Positions 27,101-34,200 of a DNA stretch of 35,632 nucleotides are shown one piece after another. The notes beneath the pieces were generated by a model. That model was not told the DNA's origin, did no database searches, and saw only the letters and a list, made by a program, of their open reading frames with translations. Numbering within the stretch: the stretch's first letter is position 1; each line of letters begins with the position of its first letter. Made by a program: the position numbers and the translations under genes. Source of the DNA: JAWLFY01 sp964462125 (GTDB lineage: Bacteria; Planctomycetota; Planctomycetia; Pirellulales; Pirellulaceae); assembly GCA_964462125.1 (NCBI GenBank), contig CAYWXT010000021.1, positions 1 through 35,632 of the forward strand, given 5' to 3'.

Positions 27101-27491
27101 CCCTCAGCGGTGGTGGAAGCGGCATCGGATTCTCAGTCTCGGCATCGGCGCAGATCAGTGTTTGGAAACCCGCGCAGACAGGCTGTCCGCTTTCGTCGAT
27201 CACGCGGTAGCAGAATCGAGCACTCGCCTGACCCCATTCTTCCAGGGTCAGCAGGATAGCCACCCGGTCACCTAGCTTTGTCGCATGCAGGTTTCTGGCG
27301 TATGCGTCGGACGTCAGTAGGTGGACCTGATGGAGCGTCTCCTTCACCCCGGGAAAATCAAAGATGCGGTCACCGAACAGAAACGTTTCCCGCGATGCGC
27401 ATTGAAACTTGAACGACGTCAAAAAATGATGGCTTCCGTACGCCATCGTATCGTCGAAATGAATGGTGTAACTGCACGCGAAAAAAGCCAC
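21165..27491 (-). CDS. Iterative type I polyketide/lipid synthase: TE-AT-KS-CLF-KR-DH, no ACP
   Basis: This protein of about 2108 residues builds an acyl chain by iterative condensation. Domains in order: a hotdog thioesterase-like domain (about 1-125; HFDDTMAYGSHHF); an acyltransferase (about 215-525; GHSFGE with the nucleophile Ser, and FHHP); a ketosynthase (about 570-985; VDAACASSLYSV with Cys about 749, EAHGTSTPVGD, KGRLGHAGWAAG); a ketosynthase-like domain without the Cys (about 1035-1260; IDSGSSSL); a ketoreductase (about 1275-1800; ATGGARGV, HGAG, SAYSIFG...HDYGAAN with Ser, Tyr and Asn); a double-hotdog dehydratase (about 1840-2105; FHKVRDTPTLPG with His, LLDAAWR with Asp). No enoylreductase and no carrier domain are present. 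KS plus Cys-less KS resembles PfaC of PUFA synthases; the KR resembles PfaA. The ACP probably comes from the preceding gene. GTG 27491 with GAGGG is preferred to a TTG at 27536 inside an inverted repeat. The product is unknown. Confidence 0.9.
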   Translation of the reverse strand: MAFFACSYTIHFDDTMAYGSHHFLTSFKFQCASRETFLFGDRIFDFPGVKETLHQVHLLTSDAYARNLHATKLGDRVAILLTLEEWGQASARFCYRVIDESGQPVCAGFQTLICADAETENPMPLPPPLREAMDAMREIEELPSGESFRDRVLAGGSKLDSLFGDVERDTAIRFLSQRYPSPKVVTASVDRSGSGPKGDVQDAIDSPGFDASELEAWVFAGQGAFDAQLLSQRLRAYWQLGSSVRDELDQCAAIAGELIGGDSAALIGGSAEAIEQAVRDTPELSQVAIHLQNVLGARLWRDRGHRPTMLMGHSFGEIAAFGEAGCFDLPTGVQIVCLRGRCIQEHAPPDGGLFAVFCERHRVETEASLLRLDQVVVAGRNHDKQTIASGPLDQLHRLEAYFRSVGIGTHQVRSPSSFHHPRLRWAAANWLEQLRPLAFHEPIDVIYSPVGRRFVNPGDDIASVLASQLVRPFDLQGSVWDAAATGVTTFVDCGSTGALTNLISECCPDDLRVSRADIRGPSQPSPMFAGKDATSATDSASPTSVNDTCSGESQVLEQHGSQALEGPKVAPAAAIVARGCILPGGVHSPEQLLTCLIEQRTGIVDQREFDPHWSEDFYSETLVPDRSTSHLTGRISDVDIAVPPGVDPHVFEKFTRAQRLLCIALAPCAASLEGAERVICVIGATADGFEDQDEAWSLVYAGIDPTDPDVDQRMNSAHSAFRMPHEAIQEVFDQIVRPGLRVMLVDAACASSLYSVALGMQFLETGEADAVIAGGSFCPGPGNSCLFSQFRGTTSTGCRPFDASADGVVFSEGAALVTLRRVTDAEHFGLNITATVRGAGLSSDGRSSSANVPQSDGQILSLQRCYAHYEIDPTSIHAIEAHGTSTPVGDSTELETLRRFFADHSAKPLPVHSLKGRLGHAGWAAGTASVIAACEYLRSGIFPAQASRMIPSDALKKSSATLSVPTRPISLSPSTRRIAIDGFGFGGANAHLVIERYDPPSSSHVNESVPRSNTKTDDDELVVVACHQLQPTQPTATGLRFDRDQIKVPPKFVVLPDLADDMDISQTLAVLLTDGLLAQLPNFDDELRRDTSVVLAMSGKTERGIEATTRIMTNRLRRRLRGHDRLIDRLNAAYDRARPSKSYTLQCMMPNVAAGRAALLLNLNGPNLVIDSGSSSLHSALDSASLLLRSGDDAGTKLAVVAAISANSFSVHQNGSSTASSECAVAFGVTTRRLAREYGWKELRDVSEVSRDLWEQPKEPNAELSSIDEVQTLVDLLRRDARVENRTTDREASPTSSSSDSGCRIHTPMWVERQAKNEAIFPTNADQTPLVAIVPADAGLVTELVSVLPTYSSRSLVAVVGNRSNEVVKDLGFSNLIAVDPDDAQSTSEAVQQLDDFKAHIVAVIQTPVSWEVSKSLSVVAHENCLSEFLFLLAQRSVERLKQGAVELWSLVVNGWAGVVHPQSGSLAGLLKSIHREIPAMRTGSICTRGGGLVGALRSLAMERSQQDFEQEVVYDGTTRLVRRLSPTPSLSDPSPQVALDSSSVVIATGGARGVTSVVLEALLCDYRCTVIVLGRSRPEPGPTNPDDPAIEQQFYRQYMSDNAGASPLEMKRSFEQSRARWEAHKTIQQLKSLGGHVEYKIVDVTNRDQVTQVLNEVAARHGKVDLLIHGAGIQVSKQLGDRTLAEFRRTYAVKVGGLDHLVQCCQAQFGRLVSTHVLTSAYSIFGNDGQHDYGAANETMDRICALQGKGDTQWSSIAWLAWDGIGMTRGSEYRVLSRQRGLSTVNPPLGKQLFREVLQGRTDSAINVPLSDSEHLEYQLKTVPPVHQGSDSRVLEVVVDLSAVECLRFHKVRDTPTLPGAWVLDYLVQAAMQLYPDSDHIVDVTVRDLSFTRFVRMTHDQDPNVRAVVEQHDQGACAWMLADVIHPTGRILAKDVICAQANLSFGQDARTLRALVAGSHQDKRFDADHYRSDPYCERKFQGVDLSGPFNCLSNIQIGRDGRRATFTPDGHCHGSGQLPAMLLDAAWRVGAMYTSCEDDRLFVPVRIGRMVIPVVSHEGLTAARDWEIHSTPPRLQDGGVHWDRTEVLDRDGVPRLVVENAYAKRIG

Positions 27492-27496
27492 GGTTT

Positions 27497-27501
27497 CCCT
27501 C
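27497..27501 (-). promoter_or_regulatory. Ribosome binding site GAGGG for the synthase GTG start
   Basis: On the minus strand GAGGG lies 5 nt before the GTG at 27491. The alternative TTG at 27536 lies in the arm of the inverted-repeat element, making the GTG the likelier start. Confidence 0.5.
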
Positions 27502-27531
27502 ACCCCAGGATCCCAGCGAAATAGTAAAGTT

Positions 27532-27650
27532 AGCAACGGTCGGGAAATGACTGACGAGTTCTTGTCCCCCTCACCTGTTTCCTCTCACACGCTATCTGCT
27601 GCGCGGCGAGGGAGAGGGGGGCAGCGTGCAGTTATTTCCCGATCGTTGCT
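27532..27650. mobile_element. 119-bp MITE-like element with 22-bp terminal inverted repeats
   Basis: The left end (27532-27553, agcaacggtcgggaaatgactg) and the right end (27629-27650) are inverted copies that match at 20 of 22 positions. The interior holds CCCCTC and GAGGGAGAGGGG tracts that could pair with each other. No coding capacity is present. The element fills the gap between the ACP-reductase gene and the synthase gene: its right arm encodes the last residues and TAA stop of the first gene, and its left arm reaches 41 bp from the GTG start of the second. Size and terminal repeats suggest a miniature inverted-repeat element or a large regulatory or terminator-like hairpin; no target-site duplication was established. 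Confidence 0.6.
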
Positions 27651-28855
27651 TGGAATTTTTCAGTCATGGCATCTCTCGCAGCAATTCGAACAGGGCGCCC
27701 ATCGGACGTCGCGGAAAAGCCGTGGTCGACCATCCAGACCGACCCGTTGATTCCCCGCGCTTCGTCACTGACCAAAAATGCGATTGAATTCGCCAAGTCC
27801 AGAGGACTGCAGAGTTCCCCGTCCGGTGTCATTGACTCCCAATGAGCTTGAGTCGATCGTGAATTGGGAAATTTGGAAAGCAAATCACCATAGATGGGAC
27901 CCCCCGCCACGCAATTCACGCGGATTCCGAACGGTCCCAGCTCGCAGGCCAGATAGCGCGTGAGCGATTCAACGGCTGCCTTCACGACGCCCTGACTGCC
28001 CAACCCTTCGATATATCCGTGCGCGCCGACCGCAGACATCGTGATGATTGATCCACCACCGCCGGAGCGCATCAAAGGAGCCGCTTTGACGGCGCATTGA
28101 TGGTGCCCCGTCACGTTCGTGCGAAATGCGCGATCCCAGTCGTCATGCGTTAAATCCATGAACGGACCAATTCGACCATCGGATGCGTTGCAGATGAGTA
28201 TGTCAAGCTGTCCAAAATGCTCCTCAATCTGGGCAAACATTTCATCCACGTGACGTGGATTCGCAACGGAACCCCAAAGGTGAGACGCAGCCCCTCCTTC
28301 GGCGCGGATTTCAGTGGTTGTTTGCTCCCCTTGTTCTCGGGAGTGAAAGGAATTGACGATCACCGTTGCGCCCCGCGACGCCAGCACCCGTGCGATGGTT
28401 CGACCGACTCCGCGCCCTGATCCGCTAATGAAGGCCACCTTGCCGGCAAGGGGTTTCGCAGCTGCCCCTAAATCACCTTGGGAAGCCTTGATGAATCGAG
28501 GGGGTGGGACCGTTTGCGGCTCAGCGGCGTGAACGATCGGCACCGGATCCTCCTTGGCAGGCGGAGTTGTCCTTCGTTCCAGAATGGTCGCCGTGCTTTC
28601 CTGGGACGGCTCCCGAACGATGAAACCGTCGATCCAATCGGCAACGTCTTGAACGGTCCGAATCGAAGGATCGCGAGTCTCTCGGTCCAACGGGAGACCA
28701 AATGCGTCCCCCAACGCAACAACGATTTCCAGCCGCTTTACCGAGTCGATCCCGAGTTCATTTTCGAGATCGGCGTCGGCGGTTAACAGGTCGATGGGGT
28801 ATCGAGTCGTCCGGGCGATGGATTCCACGACACGCGCTAGGGTTTGGTCGCTCAT
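27632..28855 (-). CDS. Acyl carrier protein fused to FabL-like short-chain reductase
   Basis: This 407-residue protein carries an ACP domain at the N-terminus (about 1-80; LGIDSVKRLE with the phosphopantetheine Ser38), a Pro/Thr-rich linker (about 80-135) and a short-chain dehydrogenase fold (about 138-395; SGSGRGVGRTIA dinucleotide loop, NAS, ELGPFGIRVNCVAGGPI). It aligns best with FabL-type enoyl-ACP reductases, which use Tyr-x6-Lys. Here the Lys is kept (GVVKAAVE) but the Tyr position is Leu and the catalytic Ser position is Ala (MSAVGAHGY). The reductase may be inactive, structural, or use other residues. An ACP that reads IDSVK is typical of PUFA synthases. The gene is first in the operon and 95 bp from the synthase, which lacks an ACP. 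The ATG has AGGAG 5 nt upstream. Confidence 0.88.
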   Translation of the reverse strand: MSDQTLARVVESIARTTRYPIDLLTADADLENELGIDSVKRLEIVVALGDAFGLPLDRETRDPSIRTVQDVADWIDGFIVREPSQESTATILERRTTPPAKEDPVPIVHAAEPQTVPPPRFIKASQGDLGAAAKPLAGKVAFISGSGRGVGRTIARVLASRGATVIVNSFHSREQGEQTTTEIRAEGGAASHLWGSVANPRHVDEMFAQIEEHFGQLDILICNASDGRIGPFMDLTHDDWDRAFRTNVTGHHQCAVKAAPLMRSGGGGSIITMSAVGAHGYIEGLGSQGVVKAAVESLTRYLACELGPFGIRVNCVAGGPIYGDLLSKFPNSRSTQAHWESMTPDGELCSPLDLANSIAFLVSDEARGINGSVWMVDHGFSATSDGRPVRIAARDAMTEKFQATIGK

Positions 28856-28860
28856 CAAGG

Positions 28861-28865
28861 CTCCT
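28861..28865 (-). promoter_or_regulatory. Ribosome binding site AGGAG for the ACP-reductase gene
   Basis: AGGAG on the minus strand lies 5 nt before the ATG at 28855. It selects ATG over the adjacent TTG at 28858. Confidence 0.75.
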
Positions 28866-28872
28866 CATGAGC

Positions 28873-28924
28873 TACGAGTCTTTCGTACGAGTCTTTCGTA
28901 CGAGTCTTTCGTACGAGTCATTCG
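28873..28924 (-). repeat. Four 13-bp direct repeats upstream of the synthase operon
   Basis: tacgagtctttcg occurs three times in tandem (28873, 28886, 28899) and once with one change (28912). The block lies 17-69 bp upstream of the ATG of the ACP-reductase gene. Each junction forms the palindrome CGTACG. It could be a multi-copy binding site for a regulator, a leader repeat, or a slippage-prone array; no related array is seen elsewhere in the window. Confidence 0.9.
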
Positions 28925-29333
28925 ATTCGAGCAGGCCCGCCATCGTCGATGCGCTGTGTTCGGGCGGGCGAGATTGTCGCTGCTAATTCCTCGGTATTAG
29001 GAGTTTCCTGAATTCTTCGTATGCGGACGCGGCCCGACCTCAGCCCCCCCAATGCAATCCCTGGTCAGCGACGATGCAGTGTACACACCTCCTGTGTGGG
29101 GTATAGAATCGGACCGCCAAATTATTTTGGAAAACCAGGAAATCTGGGCGACCGAAAACGGCCATTCTGCCACGACTTGGGTGAACAAATTGCCAGATAC
29201 CCACGGGCCGGAGTTCGCTGAAAGTGACCGTCGTCAATTCGACCATCGCTGACAACCCCAATCTCATTGCTGAAGCTCGGCCTCCGTCTCAAGTTGCTTG
29301 CCGTCGGCCAGTGGGCCGGGTACCGTAATCGCC

Positions 29334-30722
29334 ATGAATACATACACAACTCCTTGTCGCCACCGGTGGTTCGGCCTCGGCCTTGTCATGCTCACCGTCG
29401 TCACGACGCTGGGGGGCTCGGGGCTTGCCGCCGAGACGCCGCCCAATGTTGTCTTTGTTTTGGCGGATGATTTGGGCTACGCCGACGTCGGCTGCTATGG
29501 AGCTCCGGACGCCCGCACGCCACACATTGACCGGTTGTCTCGCGAGGGGATCAAGTTTTTGAACTGTTACGCGGTCGGGCCGCAATGCACGCCGTCACGG
29601 ACCGCATTTCTGACCGGACGCTATCCGCAGCGGGTAGGCGGGATGGAGTGCGCGATCGGGACGGGAAACGTGGGGCGGTATGACGACGCGATCGAATTGG
29701 CACGCCGAGGCGAATTGGGGTTACCGCCTGAGATGGCGGTGCTCGCCCCGGCGTTCCAGTCGGCCGGATACACGAATGCAATCTTCGGCAAGTGGCACCT
29801 TGGGTACGAGCCGAAGTTTCACCCGCTCGAGCAAGGCTTTGACGAGTTCACGGGATTCCTCGGCGGGAACGTCGAGTATTTTCGCCATCATGAACTCTCC
29901 GACTTGGGCGTTTATCTTCGCGGCCGCGAGCCGGTCGATCGCGAGGGATACCTGACGGACCTGATCACGGAGGATGCGGTCGACTTTCTCAAACGCCGCG
30001 CCGAGTCGCCTGATCGTCCGTTTTTCCTGTTTGTATCGCATGCGGCGCCGCATTTCCCATTTCAGGGACCGGAAGACCGGGAGCCGGAACCGACAGCGGA
30101 GAATTGGATGGAGGGGACGCGCGACAGCTACGTCGCAATGCTTGAGGCGCTTGACGGCGGGGTGGGCCAATTGTTGGAAACGCTCGAGGCGAATGGCCAG
30201 GCGGAGAACACGATATTTGTCTTCGCGAGCGATCATGGCGCGATGCCTCCGGGGCAGAACACGCCGTGGCGCGACTACAAGAGCACATTGTTCGAAGGCG
30301 GCATTCGTGTCCCCTGCCTCGTTCGCTGGCCGGGCGTTCTCCAAGCGGGCAAAACATCGACTCAAGTCGCGACGTTGATGGACCTGACACACAGCTTTCT
30401 GAACGCCGCCGGCGTCGAACCGCCCGATGGCCGGGCGCTCGATGGGATCGACATCTTGGGGCACGTCCGCGATCGAAAGTCCGACGTCGCACGCACGCTG
30501 TTTTGGCGCTATCGCCGCGGCACGCTGACGTGGCGGGCGGTTCGTGATGCCACCTCCAAGCTGGTGATTCGGCAAGACGGCGACGAGGTCGAGCGGTGGC
30601 TTTTCGATCTGGGAAGTGACCCGACCGAAACGGACAACCTGCATTCAAGGCGGCCAGAGGAGCGGGACCGACTGGCGGAAAAGCTGGAGGAGTGGGAGCG
30701 GTCGACCGCTCCGGCCCGCTGA
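29334..30722 (+). CDS. Secreted sulfatase (arylsulfatase type)
   Basis: This 462-residue protein has a signal peptide (WFGLGLVMLTVVTTLGGSGLA, cut near AAETP) and a complete sulfatase fold. The active site reads CTPSRTAFLTGRYP with Cys85 as the formylglycine precursor; metal ligands are in VLADDLGYADVGCYG and ASDHGA, and GKWHLG is present. The C-terminal subdomain (LFDLGSDPTETDNL) is typical of arylsulfatase A-type enzymes. It hydrolyses sulfate esters of a polysaccharide or aryl substrate outside the cytoplasm; the specificity is unknown. It lies divergent from the synthase operon with nearly 480 bp between, so no functional tie is implied. The ATG at 29334 gives the correct signal peptide; an upstream TTG at 29298 would add 12 residues. 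Confidence 0.94.
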   Translation: MNTYTTPCRHRWFGLGLVMLTVVTTLGGSGLAAETPPNVVFVLADDLGYADVGCYGAPDARTPHIDRLSREGIKFLNCYAVGPQCTPSRTAFLTGRYPQRVGGMECAIGTGNVGRYDDAIELARRGELGLPPEMAVLAPAFQSAGYTNAIFGKWHLGYEPKFHPLEQGFDEFTGFLGGNVEYFRHHELSDLGVYLRGREPVDREGYLTDLITEDAVDFLKRRAESPDRPFFLFVSHAAPHFPFQGPEDREPEPTAENWMEGTRDSYVAMLEALDGGVGQLLETLEANGQAENTIFVFASDHGAMPPGQNTPWRDYKSTLFEGGIRVPCLVRWPGVLQAGKTSTQVATLMDLTHSFLNAAGVEPPDGRALDGIDILGHVRDRKSDVARTLFWRYRRGTLTWRAVRDATSKLVIRQDGDEVERWLFDLGSDPTETDNLHSRRPEERDRLAEKLEEWERSTAPAR

Positions 30723-30739
30723 ACCAAGAACTCCCTCGG

Positions 30740-30904
30740 TCACTTGTCGAGTCGTTCATGGTTAGGTTCCCTTCTTGGTAATCTGGGCGAGGCGTTCCAG
30801 GGCGGCTTCGATGCCGTCGCGCTCCCGCGGCGCGGGGATGGTACCGTGGGCACAAACCAGAGGCTGGAACGCAAGGACTCCCAAAGCAGCTGCAGTTTCG
30901 CCAT
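30740..30904 (-). pseudogene. Remnant of a DUF2254 membrane protein N-terminus
   Basis: A 54-codon frame begins MAKLQLLWESLRSSLWFVPTV, which fits the conserved start of DUF2254 proteins (a Leu-Trp-x-x-Leu-Arg-x-Ser-x-Trp-Phe-Val-Pro pattern leading into the first membrane helix). After Val-Pro-Thr-Val the similarity stops: no membrane helix follows, only a Pro/Arg-rich tail and a stop. A full DUF2254 protein has more than 400 residues. I infer a deletion relic. The match is from memory of the family and covers only about 20 residues. Confidence 0.5.
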
Positions 30905-30924
30905 CGGTTAGATTGCCCTTCACT

Positions 30925-31078
30925 CTAAACAGTCCGCGCCATAGCCGGGTCCTGAATCGACGACCATTTATTGTACAACTTGTAGAAAATGACCGGCCAG
31001 CAGGACGACCACCAGATGCCGGCGACCGTCCAGACCCACGTCCCTCCCCCCGTCCATCCATTCGTCGGTATGGTTCAT
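30925..31078 (-). pseudogene. Decayed small membrane protein gene
   Basis: From an ATG at 31078 the frame starts MNHTDEWMDGG; in the next frame it continues GGGTWVWTVAGI and ends in FYKLYNKWS, with LVVVLLAG readable in the first frame in between. Together these resemble small one-helix proteins of the type D-E-W-M-G-G-G-x-W-x-W-T-V followed by a Val/Leu helix and K-L-Y. No single frame encodes it, so at least one frameshift has occurred. The first frame stops at 30968, the second at 30925. Confidence 0.4.
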
Positions 31079-31292
31079 CCTATCTGTTTGGTCCCCTTTA
31101 TTCTCTCCCACTGAGATCTTCAAGGGCGAGGAGACATGGCGGTCGCCGACGGTATCGTCGCCGAAGATTTTAGTTGCACATAATCTGCAACCGGACCGAG
31201 ATTTTGCGGATCGCAAAAGGTAAAATCGTCCAGCGGTGGGCGGAAGGCAGTGTCTCGTCCATATTTCCATCTGCGAACGTTGGAGTAACTCG

Positions 31293-34200
31293 ATGAGCGT
31301 CAATCACCCCCGATTGCGACACGCAGTCGTTCTGTTTCTGAGTGCGGCTTTGACGCTTTGTGCCTTCCAGCGTCTTCATGGACAACAGGCAACCCTTCCC
31401 GGAACAAGCACCGTTGAGCGGTTCCTCGAGCAACTTCAAAGTGGCGACCGCAATGAGCGACGGCGAGCAAGCTACACCACGCTTCGTCAGATCGGGCCGG
31501 ACGATAAAGCGGGTGTGCCGCTGATCGTGAAGGCGTTTGAGACGACCGATGCCGGCACTAGAAGATCTCTTGTCACTGCGCTGACTCAGATCGGCCCCGC
31601 AGCCGTTCCCGATCTGGCAGATGCAGCCACGCAAAACCAAGAGGCAAGCGTGCGATTGGGAGCGGTTATGGCTCTGGGCACCATTCGTGCGGAACCGAAA
31701 TCATCGGTCCCTTGCCTGATTCACGCATTGTCGGACGATGTACCGGCCATTCGCCAGAGTGCCCTTACTTCTCTTCAGCGGTTTGGCGAGTCTGCCGATG
31801 CAGCCATTTCGGAAACGACGGCGGTTGCTCTCCAAGATCCGGAAGCGCAAGTGCGTGAAACTGCCGTGAGGGTCCTCGGACATTTACGCCGGAGAGCCAG
31901 TGTGTCTGTGCCTTGCCTCGGTTCGGCGCTGTCAGACGACAACGCTGGTGTCCGGCAAGCAGCGGCATATGCGATTGCTGCGTTTGGGAAGGATGCCAAG
32001 CCAGCCGTTGCCGCACTTTCACGAGCGATGGACGACGAGCAAAGGAAGGTACAGAAGACAGCACTGGAAGCAGTCGCCAACCTTGGTTCCGTTGCAGTCG
32101 AAGCGACTCCCCAGTTACTGAAAAAGATACGTGACAATGACTCCGAGGTGAGCGGCCTTGCTGCTCTTGCACTGCGACGTGTCGGAGTCGTCAGCAACGA
32201 CACCGCTGCTTCACTTCTCGAAGCAACCCAAAATCCGCTCCCCCACGTGCGCCGCAATGCTGCTAGTGCTCTGAGAGTTGCTCAAGTGTCGAGCGAGCGA
32301 GTCGCTTCGAGGCTCATCGAATTACTAAAGGATGAAGAGCAGATGGTCGTGCAAACGGCTCTCTCGGCTTTGGCGGACCTTGGGCCGCAGGCAGACGATG
32401 CCGTCGGTTCAATCACAGAATTGACCGAGAGCGAAGACCGCGTGGTGCGTGCATTCGCCCGAAATGCTTTGCGCCGGATCGTCCCGGATCGAGCCGTGGA
32501 ACTTCTTGGAAAGCCCTTTGATGCCGTGCAAGCCCAACGCGACGATATCGAGGACTTTGGTGTGGGCAAGCACGACTGGCCGCAGCTTCACGGGTCGAGA
32601 TTGCGCAACAATACTCCCGCAGGCAACAACATTCCGACGATGTGGAACGTGGGCGAATTTGATCGCAGAACGGACGAGTGGGATTTTTCCGAGGCAGTCA
32701 ACATCAAGTGGGTGGCCAAGCTCGGTTCACAAAGCTACGGCAATCCGGTCGTCGCCAACGGCAGGATCTATGTGGGAACAAACAATGGGGCAGGCTACCT
32801 GAAGCGTTATCCGCCGGAGATCGACCTTGGTTGCCTGCTTTGCTTTCGAGAATCGGACGGTGCCTTCCTCTGGCAGCACTCCAGTGAAAAACTGTCCACG
32901 GGCCGGGTTCACGACTGGCCGCTTCAAGGCATCTGCTCCTCGCCTGTCGTGCAAGGGGATCGGTTGTGGTTCGTGACCAATCGTGGTGAGGTCCGATGTC
33001 TGGATACGGAAGGTTTCTACGACGGCGAGGACGATGGACCCGTTACGGGTGTATGGAACCAACTGTTCGATGCGGTGGCCGACTTCAGCGCAACCCGTGA
33101 CCTGTCTGCTCGTGGCTCGATCCCCTCGCGACTGCGTGACACGCTTGCCAACGTCCTGCGGGCGGCGGGCTTGCAGATCCATGGGTATCTCAAAATCCGC
33201 GCTGTAGACGACTCGGGCGTGCTAACCATCGGGGGCTTCAGCAATGAACCTCCGCTGTGCCGTGTCCGATGCACTGCCGATGGCCTCACCGTCTTACGGT
33301 TAGACCAAGATGAGCCGCTCCTAAACGTCAACTACGACTTGCTCGCCGGGCTGGAGCAGGGAAGTCTCTCGCCTGCGTTGCGAGCACAGTTCAGCGGGAA
33401 AGGTGTCGAGATGTCGGGCGAGATCACTGTTCGGGCTTCCGATCCCGGACGGGCTTGGGACGTTACGTTCAGTGAGCAAGATCAACAAAGAAGATTCCGA
33501 CTCAGCAGTAGCCGGGGAGTGGTCACCTGTGAAGAACAAACGACTCCGGCTTCACGGGATGAGGCCGATGTTGTGTGGACGTTCGATATGATGAACCAGC
33601 TCGGCGTGTCACAGCACAACATGGCCACGTGCAGCCCAACGATCTGGGGCGACACGTTGTTTATCTGCACCTCAAATGGCGTCGACGAGTCGCATCTCAA
33701 CATCCCGGCACCTGACGCACCAAGCTTCATGGCGATGGACAAGCACACCGGCGAGGTGCTTTGGACAGATAATTCGCCCGGAAGACACATCCTGCACGGC
33801 CAGTGGTCCTGCCCGGTTGCCGGTGTATTCAACGGCGTGCCGCAGGTGATCTTTCCCGGTGGAGATGGCTGGCTGTACAGCTTCCGAGCGGACCGATGGA
33901 AAGACGGCAAGCCTGAACTTATCTGGAAGTTTGACGCAAACCCGAAGGAATCAGAGTGGTTTTTGGGAGGTAGGGGTACTCGTAACAACTTGATTGCCGT
34001 TCCGGTGATCTACGACGGGCTCGTTTACGCTGCGGTCGGGCAAGATCCTGAGCATGGCGAAGGCGATGGCCACCTGTGGTGCATCGATCCGACGAAGCAA
34101 GGCGACGTAAGTGCGGAACTCGTAGTGGATGCAAATGGTGATGTGATGCCCCACCGGCGAGTCAAGGCCATTGTTAAAGAACCGATAGAGACGATTTTCC

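Larger units (their letters stand above)
28856..29333. promoter_or_regulatory. Divergent intergenic region: synthase operon / sulfatase
   Basis: These 478 bases hold the 13-bp repeats, a small hairpin (CACAC-CTCCT-GTGTG at 29084-29098) followed by an AT-rich TATAGAAT stretch, and no convincing gene. Both promoters must lie here, but I cannot fix them. Confidence 0.45.
30723..31292. other. Gene-poor stretch with decayed gene remnants
   Basis: These 570 bases hold no intact gene. Two minus-strand remnants are reported separately. The promoter of the HEAT/PQQ gene must lie near the right end, but I see no clear boxes. Confidence 0.5.

Noticed and set aside
27536..27536. TTG start for the synthase
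   Set aside because: It lies in the arm of the inverted-repeat element and lacks a ribosome site; GTG at 27491 has GAGGG at good spacing.
30775..31173. Plus-strand frame of 132 codons in the decayed region
   Set aside because: It has low complexity (Arg/Pro/Ser) and lies opposite two minus-strand remnants with family resemblance.
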